Part shown: positions 23,554 through 31,401 of the stretch, piece by piece
Layout: every line of letters begins with the position of its first letter
Numbering within the stretch: position 1 is the stretch's first letter
Source of the DNA: JBBDSJ01 sp040905025
Lineage (GTDB): Bacteria > Pseudomonadota > Gammaproteobacteria > Methylohalomonadales > Methylohalomonadaceae
Direction of reading: 5' to 3'
DNA length: 63,618 nucleotides
Assembly: GCA_040905025.1 (NCBI GenBank)
Contig: JBBDSJ010000006.1
Location: 1-63,618 of the forward strand
Program-made: the position numbers and the translations under genes
The notes under the pieces: model-generated
Seen by the model: the letters and a program-made list of their open reading frames with translations, nothing else
Told to the model about the DNA's origin: nothing
The model's database searches: none

Positions 23554-24606
23554 TTATACCGTGCGGAAACGACGCACCTGCGTCTGCGCATCAGTCGATT
23601 GATTCATTCCGGTTTCAACTTCAGCCGGTTGGTTGCGGCCACGGCATACCAGCCACTCCAGTTGCGCCAGCGCCGGTAGCTGCTCACGCACTTCACGCAC
23701 GGCCTGATGCGCTGCCGTCTCGCTGGCAAACAGGGCAAACCCGGTCGGCCCCCAGGAACTCTGGCCAATGCCGTAGGCACCGGCCGATTGTAATGCCGCT
23801 GTGGCTCTGGCGATATCGGGACTGGTGTAGCGGCCGCCCTGTACCGGTGCAAAATGATCGCCGATATGCTGCTGAATTTCAGTCACTGCCCGGCCGAACA
23901 ATGCACAGTCAGTTTCAGCCAGCGCCGGCAGTACCTGCATCAATACCAGCCAGCTGATACGTTCAGCCGTGCTGATCGGCATCGGCGTCAGATTGGCAAA
24001 CGCTTCGCGTTCCGGGGTACCGCTGATACCGTGGCTGGATCGATCCATGACCAGCACCAGCCGCCAGGCGTCCGGAAAATGCTGACGGCTGATCACCGGC
24101 GGTACGAGCGTATTGCCACCGCGGCCGCCATCCACAATAAAACCGCCACTGGTGAACGTGCCAATACCAATACCGGAACGATTACCGCGATCCAGCAATG
24201 CGGCAATCGCCTGAATACTGGTATCCACACCGTGCAGTTCGGCGAGCGCCTTGCCCACAGCCAGCGCCAGCTGGGTACCGGAACCGAGTCCGGAATGCGC
24301 CGGGATAGCCGACTCAATACTGAGTTTTACGCCTCCGCTCAAGCCATGATGTTGCAAAAACCGCTGGGCATAATCAGCCGCCCGCGCGGCAGCCGGACCC
24401 GCTATCTCGAGCCGTTCAGCGGCGCTGGCAACGACTTCCACGCCCAGCTCTTCGATACCCAGCCCGAGACTGCCAAAATGGCGCCCCTGACTGCCGTTCA
24501 GATCGACAAAACCAAGATGCAGACGTGCCGGTGCCAGCACGCGTACATGCTGGCGGGAAATTCCTTGCTGGCGGGAAATTCCGGGTTGGTCTTGTCTGTC
24601 GGTCAC
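23554..24606 (-). CDS. mptG: Beta-ribofuranosylaminobenzene 5'-phosphate synthase (RFAP synthase)
   Basis: Joins p-hydroxybenzoate or p-aminobenzoate with PRPP in the first committed step of methanopterin synthesis. The 350-residue protein is a GHMP-kinase-fold enzyme: VRVLAPARLHLGFVDLNG near the start, IPAHSGLGSGTQLALAVG for the phosphate loop, and the C-terminal GIGQSSWGPTGFALF. These fit the family used as a marker for H4MPT synthesis. Its N-terminus carries an 18-bp tandem duplication. The nearby pabB would supply the aromatic acid. The start is uncertain, because the family core begins only at about residue 20. Confidence 0.88.
   Translation of the reverse strand: MTDRQDQPGISRQQGISRQHVRVLAPARLHLGFVDLNGSQGRHFGSLGLGIEELGVEVVASAAERLEIAGPAAARAADYAQRFLQHHGLSGGVKLSIESAIPAHSGLGSGTQLALAVGKALAELHGVDTSIQAIAALLDRGNRSGIGIGTFTSGGFIVDGGRGGNTLVPPVISRQHFPDAWRLVLVMDRSSHGISGTPEREAFANLTPMPISTAERISWLVLMQVLPALAETDCALFGRAVTEIQQHIGDHFAPVQGGRYTSPDIARATAALQSAGAYGIGQSSWGPTGFALFASETAAHQAVREVREQLPALAQLEWLVCRGRNQPAEVETGMNQSTDAQTQVRRFRTV
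24548..24583. repeat. 18-bp tandem repeat in the mptG start
   Basis: TGCTGGCGGGAAATTCC occurs twice head to tail (24548-24565 and 24566-24583), differing only in the last base, giving the peptide GISRQQGISRQH near the N-terminus. In-frame, so probably tolerated. Confidence 0.85.
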
Positions 24607-24973
24607 GCGGTACTGATCTGTCCTGAATGGGGTGGTTTATATGTGGCAACTGCAACCTGACTGATTCAGCCGGGTATTGTAAGCGTTATCGGCTGCCAAG
24701 GTAACACCGCAGCAGCAATTTCATGAATTTGTCATGGGCTTTTTGTTTCATGGACATACTTGCAGTGTTCACCCGGAGTGACCAAAAATGCACCTTTTTG
24801 CAGCAGGTTATCATCGCATTCAACCGCTTAACACGGTATCATTCATGTGTTGAAGAACTCGACGTCATGATCGAAATTTTCGCGTTGTGCAAGCTGCGCC
24901 ACTTAATATTTATGTACACATGCATATCGGCAAATGCCGTTGCACGACGACAATAACTTATAATAATTCACTA
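24607..24973. promoter_or_regulatory. Divergent region between mptG and fhcB
   Basis: A 367-bp AT-rich gap with no convincing gene. A TATAAT hexamer at 24959-24964 lies only nine bases before the fhcB start, and no ribosome site precedes that ATG. If TATAAT is the -10 element the mRNA would be almost leaderless. A good -35 at standard spacing is not evident (TTGCAC at 24940-24945 is too near). Confidence 0.35.
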
Positions 24974-26266
24974 ATGTCTGCTGCCAGCGCCCGAACACAA
25001 AAAACCGGCAACACCGTCAAAATTGAAGGTGTTGCCTGCCCTTTCTGCCCACTGCTTTGCGATGATCTGGTCATCGAGCAGTCCGGCACAAAACTTGCCG
25101 TCAGCGCAAATGCCTGTCCGCGAGCCAGAACCGGCTTCGAAAAACCGGTCAGGTCTTTATCACCTCGCATCAAGGGCAAACCGGTATCGCTGGATGCCGC
25201 TATTGATGCGGCCAGCAGCATTCTGCGCAAATCACGGCAACCGTTGCTGAGCGGTCTGGCCACCGATGTCAATGGCATGCGTGCCGCGATTGCGCTGGCT
25301 GAATCTACCGCCGGTGTGCTCGATCACATGCATGGTGACGCGCTGAACAATAACTACCGGGTACTGCAGTCACGCGGCTGGATGACGACATCACTCACTG
25401 AAATTCGTAACCGCGCTGATCTGATCGTCTTTGTCGGCACCGATGCCAGTCGTTTCCATCGCTTTTATGAACGCATCATCTGGCCACCACACGCCATGTT
25501 TGAGCCGAAGCCGGTCAAACGCGAACTTGTCTATATTGGTAATGGTTTGAAATCAAGACCTGCAGGTGCGCCGAAAGGCCTCAAGTCAAACCAGTTGAAA
25601 TGCAAACCGGAACAACTGGGCGAAGTTACCGGTGCCGTCAATGCCGTATTGCTGGAACAACCATTGAAAAACAGCATCGGCGCTATCAAGCCTGATGATA
25701 TCGAGGCACTGGCTACGCGTCTGCAGCAGGCCAAATACAGTGTCATCATCTGGGCGCCGGGCGAATTGCCGCCGGATAACGGTGAACAGATTATTGACTC
25801 CATCTGTGCCTTGGTCGACACCTTGAACATCAAGACCCGCAGTGCCGGTTTCATACTCGGCGGCAATGACGGAGCAACGACAGCAGCCAATGTCACGGCC
25901 TGGCTGACGGGCTATCCTTTACGTGTCAGTTTTGCCCGCGGTTATGCCGACTACGATCCGGAAGCTTACAACACAGCGAACTTGCTCGAAAGCGGTGCAG
26001 TAGACAGCGTCCTCTGGCTGTCGGCACTGAATGCAGACAACAAACTGCCGGCCACCGGTAAGCTGCCGGCGATTGTCATTGCCGACTCTGATAAAGCCTT
26101 TGACAAGGAGCCCGATGTATTCATTCCGGCCGGGATCCCGGGCGTCGATCATAAAGGCACGTTGATCCGTTGCGACAGTGTTGTGTCCCTGCCGTTGCAA
26201 CAACTCCGGGACAACGGCCACCCGGCCGCGGCCGAAATCCTCAAAGCCATTCACGCCAAGCTTTAA
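24974..26266 (+). CDS. fhcB: Formyltransferase/hydrolase complex subunit B
   Basis: A 430-residue subunit related to the molybdopterin-containing subunit B of archaeal formylmethanofuran dehydrogenase. It keeps the Cys-rich start VACPFCPLLCDD and the fold (FVGTDASRFHRFYER; VLWLSALNADNKLP), although in the bacterial Fhc complex this subunit does not carry out a redox reaction. It works with FhcA, FhcD and FhcC to turn formyl-H4MPT into formate. The start at 24974 is chosen by homology to the family length; no ribosome site is seen. First gene of fhcBADC. Confidence 0.92.
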   Translation: MSAASARTQKTGNTVKIEGVACPFCPLLCDDLVIEQSGTKLAVSANACPRARTGFEKPVRSLSPRIKGKPVSLDAAIDAASSILRKSRQPLLSGLATDVNGMRAAIALAESTAGVLDHMHGDALNNNYRVLQSRGWMTTSLTEIRNRADLIVFVGTDASRFHRFYERIIWPPHAMFEPKPVKRELVYIGNGLKSRPAGAPKGLKSNQLKCKPEQLGEVTGAVNAVLLEQPLKNSIGAIKPDDIEALATRLQQAKYSVIIWAPGELPPDNGEQIIDSICALVDTLNIKTRSAGFILGGNDGATTAANVTAWLTGYPLRVSFARGYADYDPEAYNTANLLESGAVDSVLWLSALNADNKLPATGKLPAIVIADSDKAFDKEPDVFIPAGIPGVDHKGTLIRCDSVVSLPLQQLRDNGHPAAAEILKAIHAKL

Positions 26267-26270
26267 TACC

Positions 26271-27941
26271 ATGCTGACGAAACTTACCGGCGCAACTGTT
26301 TACGATCCGACCAATGGCATCAATGCCGAGGTGCGGGATATTTTTATTCGTGATGGCCGCATCACCGACAGTCCGGAGACGGATGAGCATATTGATGAAC
26401 ACTATGATGTAAAAGGATGTGTCGTCATGGCCGGTGCCATTGATATTCATACCCATATCGGTGGTGGCAAGATGAACCTGGCACGCATACTGTTGCCGGA
26501 AGACCATCAGAAAGATCCGGTGCCGGCCACAGCGTTAATGCGCTCCGGCTGCGGTCATGCCATACCGGCCACACCCACCGCCGGTTACCGCTATGCCGAA
26601 ATGGGTTATACCGCCTGCTTTGAACCGGCCATGCTGCCGGCCAATGCCCGTCAGGCACACATGGAAATGGCGGATACGCCGATGGTCGACAAGGGTGCCT
26701 ATGCTCTGCTCGGCAGCGACGACTATCTGCTGCGCATGCTGCAAAGTGGCAAGGAACAGGAAGCCATCAATGACTACGTGGCGTGGACCCTGATTGCATC
26801 ACAGGCACTGGCCATCAAGGTCGTCAATCCCGGCGGCATCAATGCCTTCAAGTTCAATCAGCGGCAACTCGATCTGGATGAACAGAACAACCACTATGGT
26901 GTAACACCACGGCAGGTGCTGACCGCACTCAGCCGCGCTGTGTATGAACTCGGCGTTACCCACCCCCTGCACGTGCATGGCTGCAATCTGGGTGTGCCCG
27001 GCAATGTCGATACCACCCTGAGCACGATTGCCGGCACCGAAGGTATGCCGATGCACTTGACGCATGTGCAGTTTCACAGTTATGGCGTCGAAGGTGAGCG
27101 TAAATTCTCTTCCGGGGCTGCGCAGATCGCCGAGGCTGTCAATAAAAACAAAAACATTTCACTTGATGTCGGTCAGGTCATGTTCGGCCAGACCGTTACG
27201 GCATCCGGTGACACCATGATGCAGTATGCGGCGCACAAGCATGCGCATCCGAACAAATGGGTCTGCATGGACATTGAGTGCGATGCCGGTTGCGGTGTCG
27301 TACCGTTCAAGTACAAGGACAAGAATTTCGTCAATTCGCTGCAATGGGCGATCGGTCTGGAACTGTTTTTACTGGTCGACGACCCCTGGCGCATTTTCCT
27401 GACTACCGATCATCCCAACGGCGCACCGTTTACCACCTATCCGCATCTGATCCGGCTGTTGATGGACAAGAGCTTCCGCAATGAACAATTGCGGCGTATC
27501 AATCCGGATGCGGCCGAGGCCAGTATCCTTGGCGGCATCACACGTGAATATTCATTGTATGAAATTGCCATCATGACCCGTGCGGCACCGGCGAAAAGTC
27601 TGGGATTAAAAGACTATGGTCATCTGGCACCGGGCGCAGTCGCCGACATCACCGTTTACAAGCCGCACAAGAACGCCGAACGCATGTTTGAAAAACCGGA
27701 ATATGTATTCAAGGACGGCCGCTTGATCGTCAAAAGCGGCAAGGTGGTACGCGTGGTTGCCGGTGGTACCCATACCGTCCGGCCCGAATATGACAACAGC
27801 ATAGAAAAGGATCTGAAACGCTATTTTGATCGTTATCACACCATGAAACTTGATAACTTCCGGGTCGCTGATCATGAAATCAGCGATACCGGCATTGGCC
27901 ATCTGATCGTACAGCCGACCCGTGCGAGGCAGAAAGCATGA
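26271..27941 (+). CDS. fhcA: Formyltransferase/hydrolase complex subunit A (formylmethanofuran hydrolase)
   Basis: A 556-residue amidohydrolase-fold subunit that hydrolyses the formyl group from formyl-methylofuran to give formate. Metal-site features are visible: AGAIDIHTHIGGGKMN, HVHGCNLG, THVQFHSYG and LTTDHPNGAPFTTYPHL. The true start (26271) lies four bases after the fhcB stop. The 3' end overlaps fhcD by four bases. The order B-A-D-C is that of methylotroph operons. Confidence 0.95.
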   Translation: MLTKLTGATVYDPTNGINAEVRDIFIRDGRITDSPETDEHIDEHYDVKGCVVMAGAIDIHTHIGGGKMNLARILLPEDHQKDPVPATALMRSGCGHAIPATPTAGYRYAEMGYTACFEPAMLPANARQAHMEMADTPMVDKGAYALLGSDDYLLRMLQSGKEQEAINDYVAWTLIASQALAIKVVNPGGINAFKFNQRQLDLDEQNNHYGVTPRQVLTALSRAVYELGVTHPLHVHGCNLGVPGNVDTTLSTIAGTEGMPMHLTHVQFHSYGVEGERKFSSGAAQIAEAVNKNKNISLDVGQVMFGQTVTASGDTMMQYAAHKHAHPNKWVCMDIECDAGCGVVPFKYKDKNFVNSLQWAIGLELFLLVDDPWRIFLTTDHPNGAPFTTYPHLIRLLMDKSFRNEQLRRINPDAAEASILGGITREYSLYEIAIMTRAAPAKSLGLKDYGHLAPGAVADITVYKPHKNAERMFEKPEYVFKDGRLIVKSGKVVRVVAGGTHTVRPEYDNSIEKDLKRYFDRYHTMKLDNFRVADHEISDTGIGHLIVQPTRARQKA

Positions 27942-28834
27942 AAATCAACGGCGTATACATAGAAGATACATTCGCCGAAGCCTTCCCGATGAAGGTCACC
28001 CGGATCATTATCACGGCCATCAACCGGACCTGGGCCATGCATGCCGCCACTACGGCCACCGGCTTTGCCACCTCTGTCATCGCCTGCGGCTGTGAAGCCT
28101 CGATTGAACGCGAACTGAAGCCTGCCGAGACACCGGACGGACGGCCAGGTGTTGCGATCTTGCTGTTCACAATGTCCGGCAAGGAAATGATCAAACAGAT
28201 CCAGAACCGGGTTGGCCAGTGCATTCTCACCTGCCCGACCAGCGCCTGCTTTTCCGGCATGGCCGAAGGCGAGGCCGTAGCGCTGGGCAAAAACCTGCGT
28301 TTCTTTGGCGACGGCTGGCAGATTGCCAAACGCATCGACGGCAAACGTTACTGGCGCGTCCCGGTCATGGACGGCGAATTTCTGTGCGAAGAAACCACAC
28401 ACGTGACCAAAGGCATTGGCGGTGGCAATTTTCTGGTACTGGCCGAAACCCAGGCGCAGGCACTGACGGCCTGTGAAAAAGCCATCATCGCCATGCGCAA
28501 GATCCCGGAAGTCATCATGCCGTTTCCCGGTGGTATCGTGCGTTCGGGCTCCAAGGTCGGTTCGAAGTACAAGGCCCTGCCCGCCTCCACCAACGATGCT
28601 TACTGCCCGACCCTGAAGGGTCAGGTCAATAGCCAGCTGGATACCAATATCGGTGCCGTGATGGAAATCGTCATTGATGGCCTGAATGAAGCGGCGATTA
28701 ATGCAGCCACCCGGGCCGGCATTCTCGCCGTTTGCTCACTCGGCAAAAAACGTGGTATCCACCGCATCAGTGCCGGCAATTATGGCGGCAATCTCGGCCC
28801 GTTCCATTTCAAGCTGCGGGAGATATGCCGATGA
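27938..28834 (+). CDS. fhcD: Formylmethanofuran:H4MPT formyltransferase, Fhc subunit D
   Basis: Transfers the formyl group between H4MPT and the methanofuran-type cofactor held by the complex. The 298-residue product matches the archaeal Ftr family: INGVYIEDTFAEAFPMKVTR at the start, CPTSACFSGMAEGE, TTHVTKGIGGGNF and the C-terminal ISAGNYGGNLGPFHFKL. Full length. It overlaps both neighbours by ATGA junctions, so the four fhc genes are translationally coupled. Confidence 0.96.
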   Translation: MKINGVYIEDTFAEAFPMKVTRIIITAINRTWAMHAATTATGFATSVIACGCEASIERELKPAETPDGRPGVAILLFTMSGKEMIKQIQNRVGQCILTCPTSACFSGMAEGEAVALGKNLRFFGDGWQIAKRIDGKRYWRVPVMDGEFLCEETTHVTKGIGGGNFLVLAETQAQALTACEKAIIAMRKIPEVIMPFPGGIVRSGSKVGSKYKALPASTNDAYCPTLKGQVNSQLDTNIGAVMEIVIDGLNEAAINAATRAGILAVCSLGKKRGIHRISAGNYGGNLGPFHFKLREICR

Positions 28835-29652
28835 GCACATTGACCCTGACCCTGCGCCCGGAAATTACTGAACGCGTCGACATGACCGGCCTCACGCCTG
28901 ACAAGCTGCAATCCCAAAGTCAGGCGGCCATTGGCAAAATCAAGCTGCAGGTGGGCGGTAAGCGGCTCGCGCTGGCCAGGGTTTTCAAAATCGAGGGCAG
29001 CGCCAAGGATGCCGAACTGGCGATCAAGGCCGCCAAAGGCCGGCTGGATTACATCGGCCGGGCAATGACAGCCGGCAGGATTACTGTGTACGGCGCTGCC
29101 GGTGATTTTCTTGGTCAGGGTATGCGCAACGGCCACATTATCGCCCGCAGCCACACCGGCCGCTGGGCCGGCCGCGACATGCGTGGCGGTACGCTGGAAA
29201 TTCTGGGTAATGCCGGTGATTACCTGGCTGCTGCCTTCCCCGGCGATACTCACGGCATGCGCGAAGGCCTGATTTATGTACGTGGCAATGCCGGCGCCCG
29301 CTGCGGTGAACGGATGCGCCGTGGCATCGTCATAATTGATGGAGACTGCGGGATATACTGCGGCAACAAGATGATCGCCGGCACCATCATGGTACTGGGC
29401 GAAATCGGTGCACATATCGGCACCGGAATGAAACGCGGTACAATTATTACAGGCTACATGCCTGAAAACCTGCCGGCCACATTCAACGATTGCGGTGAAT
29501 ATGAACCGGCATTTCTGACCCTGCTGTTCCGCCAGCTGGCCGCCAGCCATGCATCATTACGCGAACTGGCCAACTGGCCGGCGCGGGTGCAACGTCTGGC
29601 CGGCGATCTGGCGGCAGGCGGTAAGGGTGAAATACTTGTCATGCAGGCCTGA
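28831..29652 (+). CDS. fhcC: Formyltransferase/hydrolase complex subunit C
   Basis: A 273-residue subunit with a right-handed beta-helix like the glutamate-synthase C-terminal domain and archaeal FwdC/FmdC. Repeating turns of the kind GRITVYGAAGDFLGQGM, GTLEILGNAGDYLAAAF, GLIYVRGNAGARCGERM and GIVIIDGDCGIYCGNKM are clear. It is structural in the Fhc complex and helps bind the cofactor. Start at 28831, overlapping the fhcD stop. Last gene of fhcBADC; formate dehydrogenase genes follow after 48 bp. Confidence 0.93.
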   Translation: MSTLTLTLRPEITERVDMTGLTPDKLQSQSQAAIGKIKLQVGGKRLALARVFKIEGSAKDAELAIKAAKGRLDYIGRAMTAGRITVYGAAGDFLGQGMRNGHIIARSHTGRWAGRDMRGGTLEILGNAGDYLAAAFPGDTHGMREGLIYVRGNAGARCGERMRRGIVIIDGDCGIYCGNKMIAGTIMVLGEIGAHIGTGMKRGTIITGYMPENLPATFNDCGEYEPAFLTLLFRQLAASHASLRELANWPARVQRLAGDLAAGGKGEILVMQA

Positions 29653-29700
29653 ACAACCCGCCAGAGAACCGGGTAATCAGCCAGCCATAAGCAATATGGA

Positions 29701-31401
29701 ATGATCAAAGTGAGCAACGTCGCCGAGTTAAGTACAACAAAAAAACGTAAACGCGGACATATGCGCGGTCGTCAAACCGACAAGCAGGCTATGGCCGAGG
29801 TATTGGCATTGCTGGGTGAAGATCCGCGTGATCGTGACTTATTGATTGAATATCTGCACCGTATTCAGGACACCTACAAACATATCTCCGGCGAACACAT
29901 GGTGGCGCTGGCAAAAGAAATGAAGTTGCCGATGACCGAAGTCTACGAGGTCGCAACTTTCTATCATCACTTTGATATCGTTATCGACGACGCAATACCA
30001 CCACCGGCATTGACCGTGCGCGTCTGTGATTCAGTCACCTGCGAAATGTACGGTTGCGACAGCCTTATTGGCGAACTGGAACAACAGCATGGCCAGGACG
30101 TGCGTATCCAGCGGGTGCCCTGCGTCGGCCGCTGCTATGAAGCACCCGTTGCCGTTGTTGGCCGTCACCAGATCGGTCATGCCACCAACGACAATGTGCA
30201 AAAGGCTGTTGTCGCACGCCAGATTATGCCGCCACCGCCCGAGCAGGTCATACATTTTGACGATTATTGTAGCAACGGCGGCTATCAGACGCTGGTGGAA
30301 TGTGTCAGCGGCAAGCGTGACGTCGAGGCGGTTGTGACGACGCTGGAAGATGCCAAACTGCGCGGACTCGGCGGCGCCGGTTTCCCGGCCGGACGCAAAT
30401 GGCGGGCGCTGCGCGAAGAACCGGAACCGCGCTATGTTGCTATAAATATTGACGAAGGTGAACCCGGTACTTTCAAGGATCGCTATTATCTGGAACGTGA
30501 TCCGCATCGTTTTATCGAAGGCACGCTGATCGGTGCCTGGGCGGTGAATGCGCCTGACGTTTACCTCTACTTGCGTGACGAGTATGCCGCTGCCGAACAG
30601 ATTCTGCACAAGGCAGTCGCCGACCTGCTTGCAAACCCACCCTGCAAGCTGCCACGCATTCATATTCGTCGCGGGGCCGGTGCTTATATCTGCGGCGAGG
30701 AATCGGCGATGATCGAATCCATTGAGGGCAAACGTGGTATGCCGCGGCTGCGCCCGCCACTGGTCGCTCAGGTCGGTATATTTGGCCGGCCGACGCTGGA
30801 ACAGAATCTGGAAACCATGCACTGGGTCCGCGATATTCTGGAGAAAGGCCCGGACTGGTTCAGCTCCCAGGGCCGGCATGGCCGTCACGGGCTGCGTTCC
30901 TTTTCTGTCAGCGGTCGGGTGAAGAATCCCGGTGTGCATCTGGCGCCGGCGGGTATCACACTACGTGAACTGATCGATGAATATTGCGGTGGCATGGAAG
31001 ACGGCCATGAGCTGTATGCTTTCTTTCCCGGCGGCGCATCCGGCGGCATATTGCCGGCCAAACATGCCGACCACCCGCTCGATTTCGATACGATTCAGGA
31101 AATCGATAAAAGCTGTTTCATCGGCTCGGCGGCCGTGATTGTGTTGTCAGACAAGGACAGCGTACGCCAGGCCGCATTAAACGCCATGCGTTTCTTCTCG
31201 CACGAATCCTGTGGCCAGTGCACACCCTGTCGTGTTGGCACGGCCAAGGCCGTCAAACTGATGGAAAAAGATCAATGGGATCAATCATTGCTGGAAGAAC
31301 TGGCCACAGCCATGGTCGACACATCGATCTGTGGCCTGGGCCAGGCTGCCCCGAATCCGTTGCGCTGCGCCATGAAATATTTCCCGCAGGAGTTTAAATA
31401 A
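29701..31401 (+). CDS. fdhB: NAD-dependent formate dehydrogenase beta subunit (NuoE-NuoF fusion)
   Basis: A 566-residue diaphorase subunit passing electrons from formate oxidation to NAD+. Residues about 20-180 form a NuoE-like [2Fe-2S] domain (CDSVTCEMYGCDSL, VPCVGRCYEAPV). The rest is NuoF-like: the FMN/NAD loop GLGGAGFPAGRKW, NIDEGEPGTFKDRYYLERDP, GAGAYICGEESAMIES and the [4Fe-4S] site ESCGQCTPCRVGTAK. A NuoE-NuoF fusion paired with one large alpha subunit resembles the two-subunit soluble FDH of Methylobacterium. Its stop overlaps the alpha-subunit start (TAATG). The N-terminal start is uncertain. Confidence 0.9.
   Translation: MIKVSNVAELSTTKKRKRGHMRGRQTDKQAMAEVLALLGEDPRDRDLLIEYLHRIQDTYKHISGEHMVALAKEMKLPMTEVYEVATFYHHFDIVIDDAIPPPALTVRVCDSVTCEMYGCDSLIGELEQQHGQDVRIQRVPCVGRCYEAPVAVVGRHQIGHATNDNVQKAVVARQIMPPPPEQVIHFDDYCSNGGYQTLVECVSGKRDVEAVVTTLEDAKLRGLGGAGFPAGRKWRALREEPEPRYVAINIDEGEPGTFKDRYYLERDPHRFIEGTLIGAWAVNAPDVYLYLRDEYAAAEQILHKAVADLLANPPCKLPRIHIRRGAGAYICGEESAMIESIEGKRGMPRLRPPLVAQVGIFGRPTLEQNLETMHWVRDILEKGPDWFSSQGRHGRHGLRSFSVSGRVKNPGVHLAPAGITLRELIDEYCGGMEDGHELYAFFPGGASGGILPAKHADHPLDFDTIQEIDKSCFIGSAAVIVLSDKDSVRQAALNAMRFFSHESCGQCTPCRVGTAKAVKLMEKDQWDQSLLEELATAMVDTSICGLGQAAPNPLRCAMKYFPQEFK

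Noticed and set aside
24723..24956. 77-codon plus-strand frame between mptG and fhcB
   Set aside because: No ribosome site or family features; it lies in the presumed promoter region.
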